Assembly (NCBI GenBank): GCA_026874595.1
Contig: CM049320.1
Location: 46,576,714 to 46,640,713, forward strand
From: Sipunculus nudus
Lineage: Eukaryota > Annelida > Sipuncula > Golfingiida > Sipunculidae
Reading direction: 5' to 3'
DNA: 64,000 nucleotides
Shown here one piece after another: positions 35,465 through 46,375 of this stretch. The notes beneath the pieces are model-generated. The model had not been told where the DNA came from and searched no databases. It saw only the letters and a list, made by a program, of their open reading frames with translations. Every line of letters starts with the position of its first letter. The stretch's first letter is position 1. The position numbers and the translations under genes were made by a program.

Positions 35465-35815
35465 AAATAATATTATAGAATATATTCATGAATGCATTCA
35501 TGAATACATTTTGAAAGTATCTGTACTGGTATTCAAATACTTTCATTTTACCTGAATTCCCATTCTTATGCAATAAAATTTTTTGATGCAGTACATATTC
35601 ATATTCGTATTCAAATACATTTGCAAAGCATTTGCACCATGTCTAGTATTTATTCAGTTTTAGCCAAAATTCATTCTTTGGAACCACGATAATATTACCA
35701 CGATATTACCACGATATTACCACAATAATATATTATAGAATATATTCATGAATGCATTCATGAATACATTTTGAAAGTATCTGTACTGGTATTCAAATAC
35801 TTTCATTTTACCAAA
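35465..35815 (+). repeat. 260-bp-spaced direct repeat carrying a perfect 24-bp palindrome
   Basis: About 85 bp at 35468-35553 recurs at 35728-35815 with almost no difference. Each copy contains a perfect palindrome (half-site TATTCATGAATG) at 35483-35506 and 35743-35766. Three ACGATATTACC repeats precede the second copy. Confidence 0.9.
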
Positions 35816-36519
35816 GATGTTGAGAATCCAGAATATACAAAATTCACAAATTTAAATAATAATCATAAGTACCTGGTATTATGGCTTTTATTTATATTAA
35901 AAAAAAATAAATGTAATATATTCACTATGGACTACTTTCACATCAATCTACACACTAGACACAGTAGGAATCTAGATTAATATTATCAACTGCATCTTTG
36001 TCTATCATTAATTTCCTTCATATGATCCCTAATGATTAGTAATGAATAATATGATTTATTTTTTTATCATTAAAATTTCACTGAAAAATACCATAGGTGA
36101 CTGCATGGTGTTATTTGGAATAACATTGACATTGACATTCTATCCATCCATACAAGATTCTTACATCATCAGTAACTGCAAGTTAATTTTCTGTTACTCA
36201 TCAACTAACAAATTCCTTTTCTATTAATTTTTCTTTAATTTGTTATAAAAACAATATAAAACTAGAATACGGGTAGTCGACAAGCGACTACTTGTATCCG
36301 CCTAAATCAGAGTGGAACGGGTGAAGTGTTGCATATCAGCATGGATGTCTGTAGCCAAATTGTGTATGTAGGTTGTACTACCTACCAAAAAATCCAGAAA
36401 GCCGTCCAAGTTGTATACATATGCAAAATTTAAGGCAGATAAGTCAAACCACTATATTGTATATGAGTGATTTTTGCCCTTGGCAGACAAACAGATGGAC
36501 GCTGTGCAAAAAAGGGTTG

Positions 36520-37740
36520 CAGGTGGCGCCACCAGTTTAGCGTATGATAAAGAGCTTTGTGAGAACTATACACATGCAAAATTTTGGCCCAATCGGTCAA
36601 ACGGTTCCCTAGATATGAGCTTGGATGTCTGCAGCGTAAACTTGATTGTAGGTGGCGCCACCTGTCATAAAATCGGAAAAGCTATCCAGGATGTATAAGC
36701 ATGCAGAATTTCAGGTGAATTAGTCAAACCACTGCAGAGATATGAGTGATTTTAACCCAAGGCAGACGAACAGCTGGACACTGTGCAAACATGGTTGCAG
36801 GTGGCGCCACCATTTTTTGTGTATGTTATAAAGCTCTCCAAGGGCTACATTTGTGTAAAAAAATTTTCCTGATCGGTCAAACGGTTCCTGAGATATGAGC
36901 TTGGATGTCTGCAGAGTAAACGTGAATGTAGGTGGCGCCACCTGTCATAAAATCAGAAAAGCTATCCAGGATGTATACGCATGCCAAATTTCAGGTGAAT
37001 TAGTCAAGTCACTGCAGAGATATGAGTGATTTTAACCCAAGGCAGACAAACAGATGGACACTGTGCAAACATGGTTGCAGGTAGCGGCACCATTTTTGGT
37101 GTATGTTATAAAGCTCTCCAAGGGCTACATTTGTGCAAAAGAATTTTCCTGATCGGTCAAACGGTTCCCGAGATATGAGCTTGGATGTCTTCAGCGTAAA
37201 CGTGAATGTAGGTGGCGCCACCTGTCATAAAATCAGAAAAGCTATCCAGGATGTATACGCATGCCAAATTTCAGGTGAATTAGTCAAATCACTGCTGAGA
37301 TATGAGTGATTTTAACCCAAGGCAGACGAACAGATGGACACTGTGCAAACATGGTTGCAGGTGGCGCCACCATTTTTGGTGTATGTTATAAAGCTCTCCA
37401 AGGGCTACATTTGTGCAAAAGAATTTTCCTGATCGGTCAAACGGTTCCCGAGATATGAGCTTGGATGTCTGCAGCGTAAACGTGAATGTAGGTGGCGCCA
37501 CCTGTCATAAAATCAGAAAAGCTATCCAGGATGTTTGCGCATGCCGAATTTCAGGTGAATTAGTCAAGTCACTGCAGAGATATGAGTGATTTTAACCCAA
37601 GGCAGACGAACAGATGGACACTGTGCAAACATGGTTGCAGGTGGCGCCACCATTTTTGGTGTATGTTATAAAGCTCTCCGAGGGCTACATTTGTGCAAAA
37701 AAATTTTCCTGATCGGTCAAACGGTTCCCGAGATATGTGG
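36520..37740 (+). repeat. 280-bp tandem array of HLE-B
   Basis: GGTGGCGCCACCTGTCATAA recurs at 36651, 36931, 37211 and 37491, exactly 280 bp apart. A second GGTGGCGCCACC per unit occurs at 36522, 36800, 37360 and 37640 (mutated at about 37080). Units are nearly identical, so the array is young. Open frames of about 70 codons repeat on the minus strand and are artefacts. Confidence 0.95.
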
Positions 37741-37902
37741 GTTTATGTGTGGAAACAGACGCACAAACGGACGCAGAGCCCAGAGGAAAGGTCAGAGGTC
37801 AAAACAAAATCGGGGCGCAGCAGTTCACATGTGACCCGAACATAATCCCGGGTTTCGGAAAATTCCGCCCAGCGGTTACAGAGGAGTTCTCCGGACACCT
37901 AC

Positions 37903-37934
<32 letters not shown>
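37903..37934 (+). repeat. CGG trinucleotide run
   Basis: A pure (GCG)n run in the HLE-B tail. Homologous sites in the copies at 43880 and 51010 have only partial runs, so it expanded in this copy. Confidence 0.9.
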
Positions 37935-39453
37935 CAGCTGAAAACATAGTATCCGCAAAACTCTGTTTTGGCGGATACAATTATTAATTTATTGTTTATT
38001 GTTATGTTGTTTTTCAAAACAACTACTAGATTAGTTGGGTTGGACACCTGGATCAACTGTGGATGGGCATTAGCTGCCTGGCTGCTCAAGTGTATGCTTC
38101 GCGCAAGCATGCATAATCTGATGAAAGGTCAACAAGGTCAACATACAGGTGACTGAAGAGGGGCTGGATTAAGCCTGGGTCTGACATGGTCTCATAAAAA
38201 CATTATTAAAAGCTACAATATTTGGCCAATTTCTTTCAGCTTTCTAAAATACAAAGATGAAATCCTTACGTGTGCATAATATGAAAATTATATCAACAGT
38301 GCTCTCAGGAAACAAACGTGCCATGGTCAAAGTTGGGCATAATTTAAGGTACTAATTTTATATTTATACTAATAACTTTTACAATTTGAAAAATTCAGAA
38401 CTAATTTTTGGTATTCAATTGAATCTTGATTAAATAATGTTACATCCCTGACAAAAAATCTCTAGCTTCAGCAATTCTCTTGTTAAGGGAGTAAATATAT
38501 TTCTTGATTTTTTTATAAAGTGCATTATGTTTGGGCCCATAACTTAAACAATTACACAATACTGACATCATTTCTGACATGTGCATAGCAAATGTATAGA
38601 AAAATATGTATATTATATATGATCAAGGTCAGATCAGTGGTTTTGATATTTGGCAGTCTTACAGTCGAACAATGGGTTTTTAATGGAAAAATGAAGTTTT
38701 TCATTAATATTTCGAAGGAATTAAGTCCTAGTGATCAAGTCCCAGTTTTTGATCAACTGGTTTCAAATTTTTGGTTTTAACAGACAAAATGCTAACAAAA
38801 CATGCTGTGAAAATTAAATCCACAGTACTTACAGGAAAAAAATGTGCCATGGTCAAACTTGGGCAAAATTTAAGGTACCAACTTTATATTTCTGCCAATA
38901 TTTAAAAAAATTTAACAGACTTAGATCTAATTTTTTGGTATACAATTAAATTTTGATCGATTAAAGTTGTATTACTGAAAAAAAAGTCCCTACCTTTAAC
39001 ACTTTTGGTCTTAAGTGACCAAATATCTCTCCTGATTTTTTTACAAAGTCCGTTATGTTTGGGCCCATAACTTTTTAAAATTAAATAATACTGACTTAAT
39101 TTCTGGCATGTACATAGGAACTATATAGAGGAATATTTATGGTAAATATGAAGAAAACCAGATGAGTGGTTTTGAGGGAGACAGTCCTGAAGTGTGAAAA
39201 TAGATTTCTAATAAAAAATTGAGGTTTTTCCTAAATATCCCAAAGGAACGAAGTCCTATTGACCCAATTTTCGGCATGGTAGGAGATTTTTGGGACATCT
39301 AGCTGTATGGCAAATTTCAGATTCGTAGGTCCAATGGTGTCGAAACGTGCCAGTCTTACAGACGGACGGACAGACTGACAGACAGACGGACGGACAATGG
39401 ACAATGGACCACGACTATAACTCAGATGACTTATAGTCAGCTGAGCTAAAAAT

Positions 39454-40037
39454 ATCACATTTTACTTCAAATTGTACATTTATTTTTTTTATTTTATAAC
39501 CAAAGTACTAGTGATATGGGTTTGTACTTTTTTAACCAAGGTGGTGGCAAATTAAACAGAAATGTCTGGCATCAAAGAAGGTCTCCAGACATCTGGCAAA
39601 GTAAGTCCTCCTTTAAAATATGCTCCCTTCTTCTGAAGCATATACTGACACATAACACAAGGCCCTGAACCAAATCTATGTAAATGTTAAATTTCAAAGA
39701 AATCCATCTTTAAGTAAAACTATGCAAGATATACCCTCCCATAGCTGCGATCACCTCCTGGCAGCTACAGTCTCATAGAAAACAATAGGGTTCTACTGTG
39801 GACCATGCATGATAAAATGACCAAGGGTGTTGCCATGAGAACTGTGTGTTCAGGCATCTCAGGTAAAATCAAGAGACAAATAAACACAAACAAAAACAAA
39901 CGGACAATAAGACTTTAGACATCAACAGGAAGAGGGCGACTATAATTGTATCCACAGACAATGTCAGGGATACTATGGTTTAAGCATGGTCCTGTTGCCT
40001 CTGCAGATAAATCTCTGCTAAATTTGACCTTGAAAGT
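39454..40037 (-). other. PIK3R4 intron
   Basis: A 580-bp stretch of A+T-rich intron between insertions. No exon or repeat family was recognised. Confidence 0.45.
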
Positions 40038-40183
40038 AACAAGGCCTACAGGCCTAATGCGAACATGTCCAATGGGATATACACCAGGTATAATGCTACA
40101 ATGCAAGTACTAAACACTCAGAACAAGAAACAATTAAACAAACATCACTGCTGAAATTCTAGCATGGGTGCACAAAACACAAA
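40038..40183 (+). mobile_element. HLE-C copy 3, left end only
   Basis: AACAAGGCCTACAGGCCTAA and the following 146 bp match HLE-C copies 1 and 2, up to CACAAAACAC where HLE-B begins. The right part of this HLE-C is not found after the HLE-B. Confidence 0.7.
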
Positions 40184-43100
40184 AACTAGAATACAGGTAG
40201 TCAACAAGTGACTACTTGTATACGCCAAAATCAGAGTGGGACGGGTGAAGTGTGGCATGGGTTGAGTGGCAAGGGGAAATAGAGTGAGGTGTGTTGCATA
40301 ATAGCTTGGATGTCTGCAGCCGAAATGTGTATGTAGGTTGCGTCACCTACCACAAAATCCAGAAAGCTGTCCAAGATGTATAAACATGCAAAATTGTAGG
40401 CAGACAAGTCAAACCACTTGTGAGATATGAGTGATTTTAGCCCACTGCAGACAAACAGATGGACGCTGTGCAAAAATGTTGGCAGGTGGCACCATCACTT
40501 TTGTGTATGATTAAGAGCTATGTGAGATCTATACACATGCAAAATTTCAGGGGGATATGTCAAACCAGTCCTGAAATATAAGCCTGAATATCTGCAGCGT
40601 ATACATAAATATAGGTGGCCCCACCTGCCACAAAATCGAGAAAGCTATCAAAGATGTATAAACATGCAAAATTTTAGGCAGATAAGTCAAACCACTACTT
40701 GTATATGAGTGATTTTTGCCCCCAACAGACAAACATACAGATGCTGTGCAAAAATGGTGGCAGGTGGCCCAACCAATTATGTGTATGATTAAGAGCTATG
40801 TGAGATCTATACACATGCAAAATTTCAGGGGGATATTTCAAACCAGTCCTGAAATAAAGCCTGAATGTCTGCTGCGTATACATAAATGTAGGTGGTGCCA
40901 CCTGCCACTAAATCGAGAAACCTCTCCAAGATGTATAAACCTGCAAAATTTTAGGCAGATATGTCAAACCACTGCTGAGATATAAGTGACTTTGTCCCAA
41001 GGCAAACAAACAGACAGACACTGTGCAAAAATGATTGCAGGTGGTGCCACCAGTTTTGCGTATGATAAACAGCTATATGAGATCTATAAACAAGCAAAAT
41101 TTTTGCCCAATCGGTCAAATGGTTCCAGAGATATGAGCTTGGATGTCTGCAGCATAAATTTGAATGTAGGTGGCACCACCTGCCATAAAATCAAGAAAGC
41201 TGTCAAGGATGTATTAACCTGCAAAATTTCAGGTGGATAAGTCAAACCACTGCCGAGATATGAGTGTTTTTATCCCTAGGCAGATGAACAGATGGGCTGT
41301 GCAATTGCGTATGATGAAGAGCTATGGGAGATCTATCTATACACATGCTAAATTTTGGCCCAACTGGTCAAATGGTTCCCGAGATATGAGCTTGGATGTC
41401 TGCAGTGCAAACGCATAGGTAGGTGGTGCCACCTGTCATATCAACAAAAAATCTATCCAAGATGTATACATGTGCAAAATTTCATGTCAATAAGTCCAAT
41501 CACTTCAGAGATATGCATGATTTTATCCCAAGGCAGACAAACAGATTGACGCTATGCAAAAACAGTTGCACGTGCAGCAACCAGTTTTGGGTATAATGAA
41601 GGGCTATGTTAACCAATACACATGCAAAATTTCAGGCTGATATGTCAAACCAGTCCTGAGATGAGCATGGTTGTCTGGAGCATAAAAGGGGAGATAGGTG
41701 GTGCCACCTGTCACAAAAATGGAAAAACTATCCAAGATAAATAAACATGAAATAAATAAACATGAAAAATTTCAGCCCAAATCGGTCAACAAGTCCTGAG
41801 ATATCAGCATGGATGTCTGCACTGCAAACGCATAGGTAGGTGGCACCATCTGTATATCAACGAAAAATCTATCTAAGATGTATAAACGTGCAAAATTTCA
41901 GGAGAATAAGTCCAACCACTGCAGTATGATTTTATCCAAAGGCGGATAAACAGATGGCCGCTGTGCAAAAACTGTTGCAGGTGGCGCCACCAGTTTTGGG
42001 AATGTTAAAGGGCTATGTTAGACCTATACATATGCAAATTTTCAGGCTGACCTGTCATACCAGTCCTAAGATACCGTAGATCCGCGTTTTGCCGCCGCGG
42101 CCATAAAATAAGACTTGCAGCTAAAAATTCTGACTAATATTTCTCGACAAGGGATGCGGCTATTAAACGCAGGTTAGGCTAAATTCAAACGTACAAGAGG
42201 CTCGACGGCCCGCCGAGACGCAATGGGCGATAATAGGCTGAGGAAGGAGGAAGTGAATACTGAGAATGTATATATTTTATGATACTGCATATTTGTATAT
42301 TAATTTTATGTAAAATTGATATTTTAATCAGGCTCATATGTATTATAAAACTTTTCTGAGTCAGTTATAAACCACGGCCATTTTCACGCAATGATTGATA
42401 AAAGATCGATATTAACTCGCCAAATTATGCACTCTTAACCAGACTAACGGTTGTACCTATATTTGAGTATGGCTGCAATACCGGTAAAACATTATTTAAA
42501 TATATTTCTTGAACATATCTTTTCTTTTAAAATACACTGTAAAACAAAAGATAATCAAAGACCATACGTTCTTCGGCAATTAAACCTGAGTTCACGTTCA
42601 GATACTTCTTCGTTCATCACATTGTCAATAGATGGTGCTCAAAGGTCATATCCTCACCAGTTAGTTCCATAATCCTTTGACATGGCACGTATTGCTAGCA
42701 GACGGTTCGGGCACCAGTGTGCATATATTATGATCAGCAGGACCCTGGGATTACGCGTACAGGCAGTCTGAACATCAACACGGGATTCGTTTATTCAAAG
42801 TTTTTGTCAAGGTTGACCGACGTTGTATAGAGTGTAAATAAAAGTCATAACAAAGAGTACCGCTGGCTTTGATGTCCCATTGAAGTTTAATTAGCCAGGG
42901 TAAAGGCGCAAGGTACCCCAAGGCCCGCTAGTTCCGTAATCATTTTATGTGGTATGTTTTGCCGGTTGACGGTTCGGACACCATTTTGCAAATATTATGA
43001 TCAGCACAACCCAATGTCTTCTGGCAATATGATCACCGACGCGGGTGAAGTTTATTTAAATGTTTTGTTGTTAAATGACCGACGATGTATAAAGTCTGAA

Positions 43101-43927
43101 TAATATTTAAATAGCCGTCCTGCTATACAATGCTTTGATGTCCCACTTAACTTTAATTAGCCAAGTTAAAGGCGCAAGATTCTCTGACATTCAATGATGT
43201 GTCAAATTAATTTCGTGGCCCTACTAGGATTCGTCTTGGATGAGTCATCTATTCTAATCAGGTAGATCAGGCTGTTTAACCAAATAATTAAATTAATTAA
43301 TTAGCAAAGCCAAGAAAAATACACCGTTGCAACTGTTTCCAAAAACTGTTATGCCTGGCTACATATCAGCATACCGCAGCGTTCCTAGCTGCAGCCTAGC
43401 ATTTAAGAACGAACGTTTTTTCGTTGTGTTCCCATACACCACTCGGCAATGGAACGGTGAGAATGTGGTGCAGCCATTAAGTAAGGTTTAGGGAATTTTT
43501 TACTCTAGTGTAGGGACCTTCCAGATATTTTACGAACATGGGGTGCGGTCATTAGACGACGTGCGGCGGCAAAACGCGGATCTACGGTATTAGCATGAAT
43601 GTCTGGAGGGTAAACGGGGAGGAAGGTGGTACCACCTGTCACAAAAATTGAAAACCTATCCAAGATGTATAAACATGCAAAATTTCAGCCCGATCAGTCA
43701 AACTAGTCCAGAGATATGGGGGTTTATGTGTGAACACAGATTCACAGATGGATGCAGAGTAAAGGTCAGAGGTCAAAACAAAATCTGGGTGCAGCAGTTC
43801 ACATGTAACCCAAACATAATCCCCGGTTTCGTTGAATTCCACCCAACAGTTACGGAGGAGTTCTCCGGACACCTACGCAGAGGTGGCGGCAGCGGTGGTG
43901 GGCTGAAATCATAGTATCCGCAAAACT
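40184..43927 (+). mobile_element. HLE-B copy 2, long diverged array, with nested TIR transposon
   Basis: The left end AACTAGAATACAGG has a hairpin of diverged GTAGTC and GACTAC and a TTGTATACGCC repeat. It holds at least six diverged 280-bp-type units, many with GGTGGYRCCACC. The right end stops in AGTATCCGCAAAACT at about 43927, so the terminal hairpin is lost. A 1.5-kb transposon sits at 42074-43587. Confidence 0.68.
42074..43587 (+). mobile_element. TIR DNA transposon with TA duplication, non-autonomous
   Basis: Perfect 25-bp terminal inverted repeats begin CCGTAGATCCGCGTTTTGCC and are flanked by TA at 42072-42073 and 43588-43589. The host HLE-B unit reads GATA then TTAGCATGAATG across the gap. 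Sister units read GAGATATCAGCATGGATG, so the empty site is known and confirms the TA duplication. The interior has two diverged copies of an approximately 266-bp unit (42661 and 42928; TGATGTCCCA at 42870 and 43137). A 73-codon frame at 42451 has no recognisable domain. TA plus TIRs suggests a Tc1/mariner- or PIF-type superfamily. The G+C-rich ends are distinctive. Confidence 0.9.
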
Positions 43928-44430
43928 AAAAAATCTGCAAAAATGTTTAACATTGGCCACACCAAAAACACAGACCAAAATATACTGAGAAAGGTGTTTC
44001 ATTTATGCTGCACCATAGCTGTGGAACAAACTTCCTATGAGCATCACAGAAGCAAAAACACTTTATAGTTTCAAGAAGCTACTTAAAAACTTATTTTTTA
44101 ATGCTCCACTTTGAACCTTCACATTATCTGCAATGAATTATAACTACAGGCTTTTGAATCTATATATATATATTTAAAACAATTTTTAACTTTTTACCTC
44201 TACCAGTCTTCTTATTTCTTAGTTGTATTATTCGCCATTGTCAAGTCTAAAGTTTTTTTAGTACTTTTATTGCTTAATTAGTTAATACTCCATTAGCTTT
44301 AGTTGGTGTATAATTTGTATTTTGAAAATCAGCTATATCTGTTTAACACTCTTTGGGTGAAAAGTGTACTATATATATATGGTATCATAATTATATTAAT
44401 AATAATAATAATAATAATAATGTTACTGAC
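43928..44430 (-). other. PIK3R4 intron with microsatellites
   Basis: A+T-rich intron containing short (TA)n at about 44160 and an (AAT)n run at 44392-44420 that ends only 11 bp from the exon's donor. No gene. Confidence 0.6.
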
Positions 44431-44556
44431 CTGTTGGGTGAGATATTGTTGAAATAGGAAGCTGAAAGCGCATGTCCCAGCACACTAAAGTACCACTGCT
44501 AGTGCCTACAGCCAGCCAGCTTTGTTGATGGTGAACATCAAATGATGTGATCAAAC
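44431..44556 (-). CDS. PIK3R4: PIK3R4/VPS15 coding exon, WD40 repeat
   Basis: This is the most upstream exon of the gene in the window. It starts after TTTTTGTGCAG with two bases of a split Gly codon, has 41 full codons plus one base, and ends CCAACAG before GTCAGT. It reads [18 protein letters not shown], then [15 protein letters not shown], then ISTISHPT. The [11 protein letters not shown] segment is characteristic of PIK3R4. The frame continues exactly into 35042. Upstream exons (kinase-like and HEAT parts) were not found up to 64000, so the intron above it is at least 19 kb. Confidence 0.95.
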
Positions 44557-44887
44557 CTGCACAAAAACAAGGGAAAAGTTGATCTGTGGAACATATCTAG
44601 TATGTCCCCAGCCTGTTGTGGGAAAAGCTGGAAATAAAGTTGTGAATACCTGTATGAAATTTGAGGTGGGTCAGTGCCACCCACCAAGATTACTGCATCA
44701 AGGTCATCCATATTCAAACTTGGCCTAGCCCTTTATTAGGTTCATGCTGCAAGTTTGGTGACTGTGCCTCAAAATCTATTTGAATCTATATTGTGTTAAC
44801 ATCTCATCTGTGACTGACAGAAAGAGAGATGGACGGTCACCATTTCTATGTCCCCTGCAGACGGCGTCTTCGGCAATGGTTGGGGAC
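44557..44887 (-). other. PIK3R4 intron next to the exon
   Basis: Intronic sequence with decayed repeat words such as GACAGAAAGAGAGATGGACG. No additional exon. Confidence 0.45.
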
Positions 44888-45044
44888 AACAAGGGACCCA
44901 TGGGTCACTGTGCTCAGCTGAAGTTGACCTTGAAGGTAAAATCCTAAAATAATATCAAATGGAGATAAAGTCTGAGGGGAAGAGGTAATATTGGCCATGG
45001 TTGGTTATTATGATTGAATTGTATTTATGAGTAAGAAATAGTTA
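44888..45044 (+). mobile_element. HLE-A left-end fragment, interrupted by HLE-E
   Basis: AACAAGGGACCCATGGGTCA then TGTGCTCAGCTGAAG and the first 157 bp of HLE-A match the copy at 46376. HLE-E begins at 45045. The rest of this HLE-A was not located with confidence. Confidence 0.65.
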
Positions 45045-45850
45045 AACTAGATGTATTGGAATGACACGAATGCCCCCGCCTGGAGCAAAAAATTAATATT
45101 TGTTAAATTTTTTAAGTTCAGGAGCTGTCATATGGTCAAAAGTAGATCAACCAGGACAAAATGCAAACTGGATCTGTAACGGGAGATTATGAAGCAAAAT
45201 ACAAAAAATCAGGCCAGTATCTGCAGGTATTGTGAAAAAAGTCCATTCATTTGCATTTTTCATTAGAATTTCTATTTTTCATGAAATTTTCTATGTTCAG
45301 GATCTGTCATATGGTCAAAAATAGGTCAACTGGGATGAAATGAGAACTTGATTTGTATATGCGCCAACAGACCAAAAAATAGGCCAGTATCTGTAAGCAC
45401 TGCACAGCGAAACTAGAATATTAGCAAAAGCTGATAATCAGTTATAAATTTAAATTGGAGAGGTATGTACCATGTTTCATAACAATCCACCAAATGCTTC
45501 CTGATAAATGAGCTCCTCAGTTCTTTTCTCTTCTGAGCTCTATGACCTTAAAAAGTATCCCTGATGAAATAAAATTCGGATGGCGAATTATTCAAGAGAT
45601 ATCCCGCTCACAAGGTAAAAGTTAACGGACATCAGACGGACGCCGGACGGACAGACAGACGAACAAACGGACAGCTTGGGTGATGACAATAGCCCTTCAG
45701 CCCATGGGCTGAGGGCTAAAAATGGCTGTACATGTACATTTGTCATGAAATTTCTTTTTTTTTCATTAAATTTTTTTTTATGTTCAGGAGCCGTCAAACA
45801 GTCGAAAGAAGGTAAACCTAGACAAAACGCAAACTGGATAAGTAACTTAT
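45045..45850 (+). mobile_element. HLE-E copy 2, right end missing, with nested HLE-D
   Basis: The left end AACTAGATGTATTGG then ATGCCCCCGCC matches copy 1. It carries HLE-D at 45411-45722 in the same unit position as copy 1, then about 125 bp of array. The CGGGGGCATA hairpin is absent. Confidence 0.65.
45411..45722 (+). mobile_element. HLE-D copy 2, short form
   Basis: The left end AACTAGAATATTAGCAAAAG is identical to copy 1. The right hairpin at 45691-45717 (AGCCC, TCAGCCC, AT, GGGCTGA, GGGCT) is followed by AAAAA. At about 310 bp this is a compact version without the HLE-A insertion of copy 1, and so close to a pre-insertion form. Confidence 0.7.
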
Positions 45851-45904
45851 TGGTGAAAAGCCCTGTGCTTGAAACAATCAGTGTCCTACCTACATGATAA
45901 CAAT

Positions 45905-46070
45905 CAGTGTCCTACCTACATCATGTCATGCGTGGCTGCCATGACAACTGGAAAGACCTGCAACGACCTTGAAAGTGCATTTCTTGGCAGACAGAGGACC
46001 ACCCCCACCGGAATGGCAGTGTTTTCACATCTTCTGCCTATGCTCGGGAGCACTAATCAGTTGACAGTAT
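45905..46070 (+). CDS. unidentified coding-like segment, possible exon or captured gene fragment
   Basis: A plus-strand open stretch, more balanced in composition than its surroundings. It includes CNDLESAFLGRQRTTPTG, then MAVFSHLLPMLGSTNQ. A donor-like ACA then GTATGT lies at about 46067. A 26-bp tandem duplication (AACAATCAGTGTCCTACC) precedes it. I do not recognise the protein. It lies between a truncated HLE-E and a foldback TIR, opposite in strand to PIK3R4. It could be a host exon, a fragment carried by a transposon, or chance. Confidence 0.3.
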
Positions 46071-46375
46071 GTATCACAGCTAATCTGGCTACTATAGTTT
46101 TGAATCAGATGATATTAGGCCAAAAAAAATTAAAGGTATGGTTCTCAGGCACCGCCCGCATCAATTTTTAACCCCCGCATCAAAAATTTTTATTTTGATT
46201 TTCAATAAAACTTTACAATTTTGAGCTGCTGCTCCGACATTTCTTTCAAGAAGATAAAACCATACAATTTCCTTTGTTTTGTAGTGCTTTTACTTATTTA
46301 GCAAAATAAAACTGTTATTTTCATGCTTTTCCCTTATCATTTGACATTTTTATCGAAACATACCAAACAAGGGAC

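Larger units (their letters stand above)
36260..37983 (+). mobile_element. HLE-B copy 1, apparently complete
   Basis: The left end is AACTAGAATACGG, a hairpin of GTAGTCG and CGACTAC (loop ACAAG), then the subterminal repeat TTGTATCCGCC. The right hairpin at 37949-37978 has GTATCCGC and GCGGATAC arms. Its outer arm GGCGGATACAA is the exact reverse complement of the left repeat. The body is a 280-bp tandem array. A non-repetitive tail with GAAACAGACGCACAAACGGA and a CGG run follows. No protein-coding gene. Confidence 0.78.
35094..39453 (+). mobile_element. HLE-A copy with nested HLE-B, in PIK3R4 intron
   Basis: The left end AACAAGGGACCCATGGGTCA then GGCGCTCAGCTG lies 52 bp from the exon acceptor. 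The right hairpin with TAGTCAGCTGAGCTAAAAA ends at about 39453. HLE-B is inserted at 36260-37983. The body holds a 260-bp-spaced direct repeat (35465-35815) and an ACGGACGGACAG stretch before the right hairpin. Confidence 0.7.

Noticed and set aside
36720-37501. Repeated 70-codon minus-strand frames
   Set aside because: Copies of one frame in the 280-bp HLE-B unit; 280 is not a multiple of three, so they do not form a continuous protein.
37799-38110. Minus-strand frame with a poly-Pro run
   Set aside because: Translation of the CGG run in the HLE-B tail.
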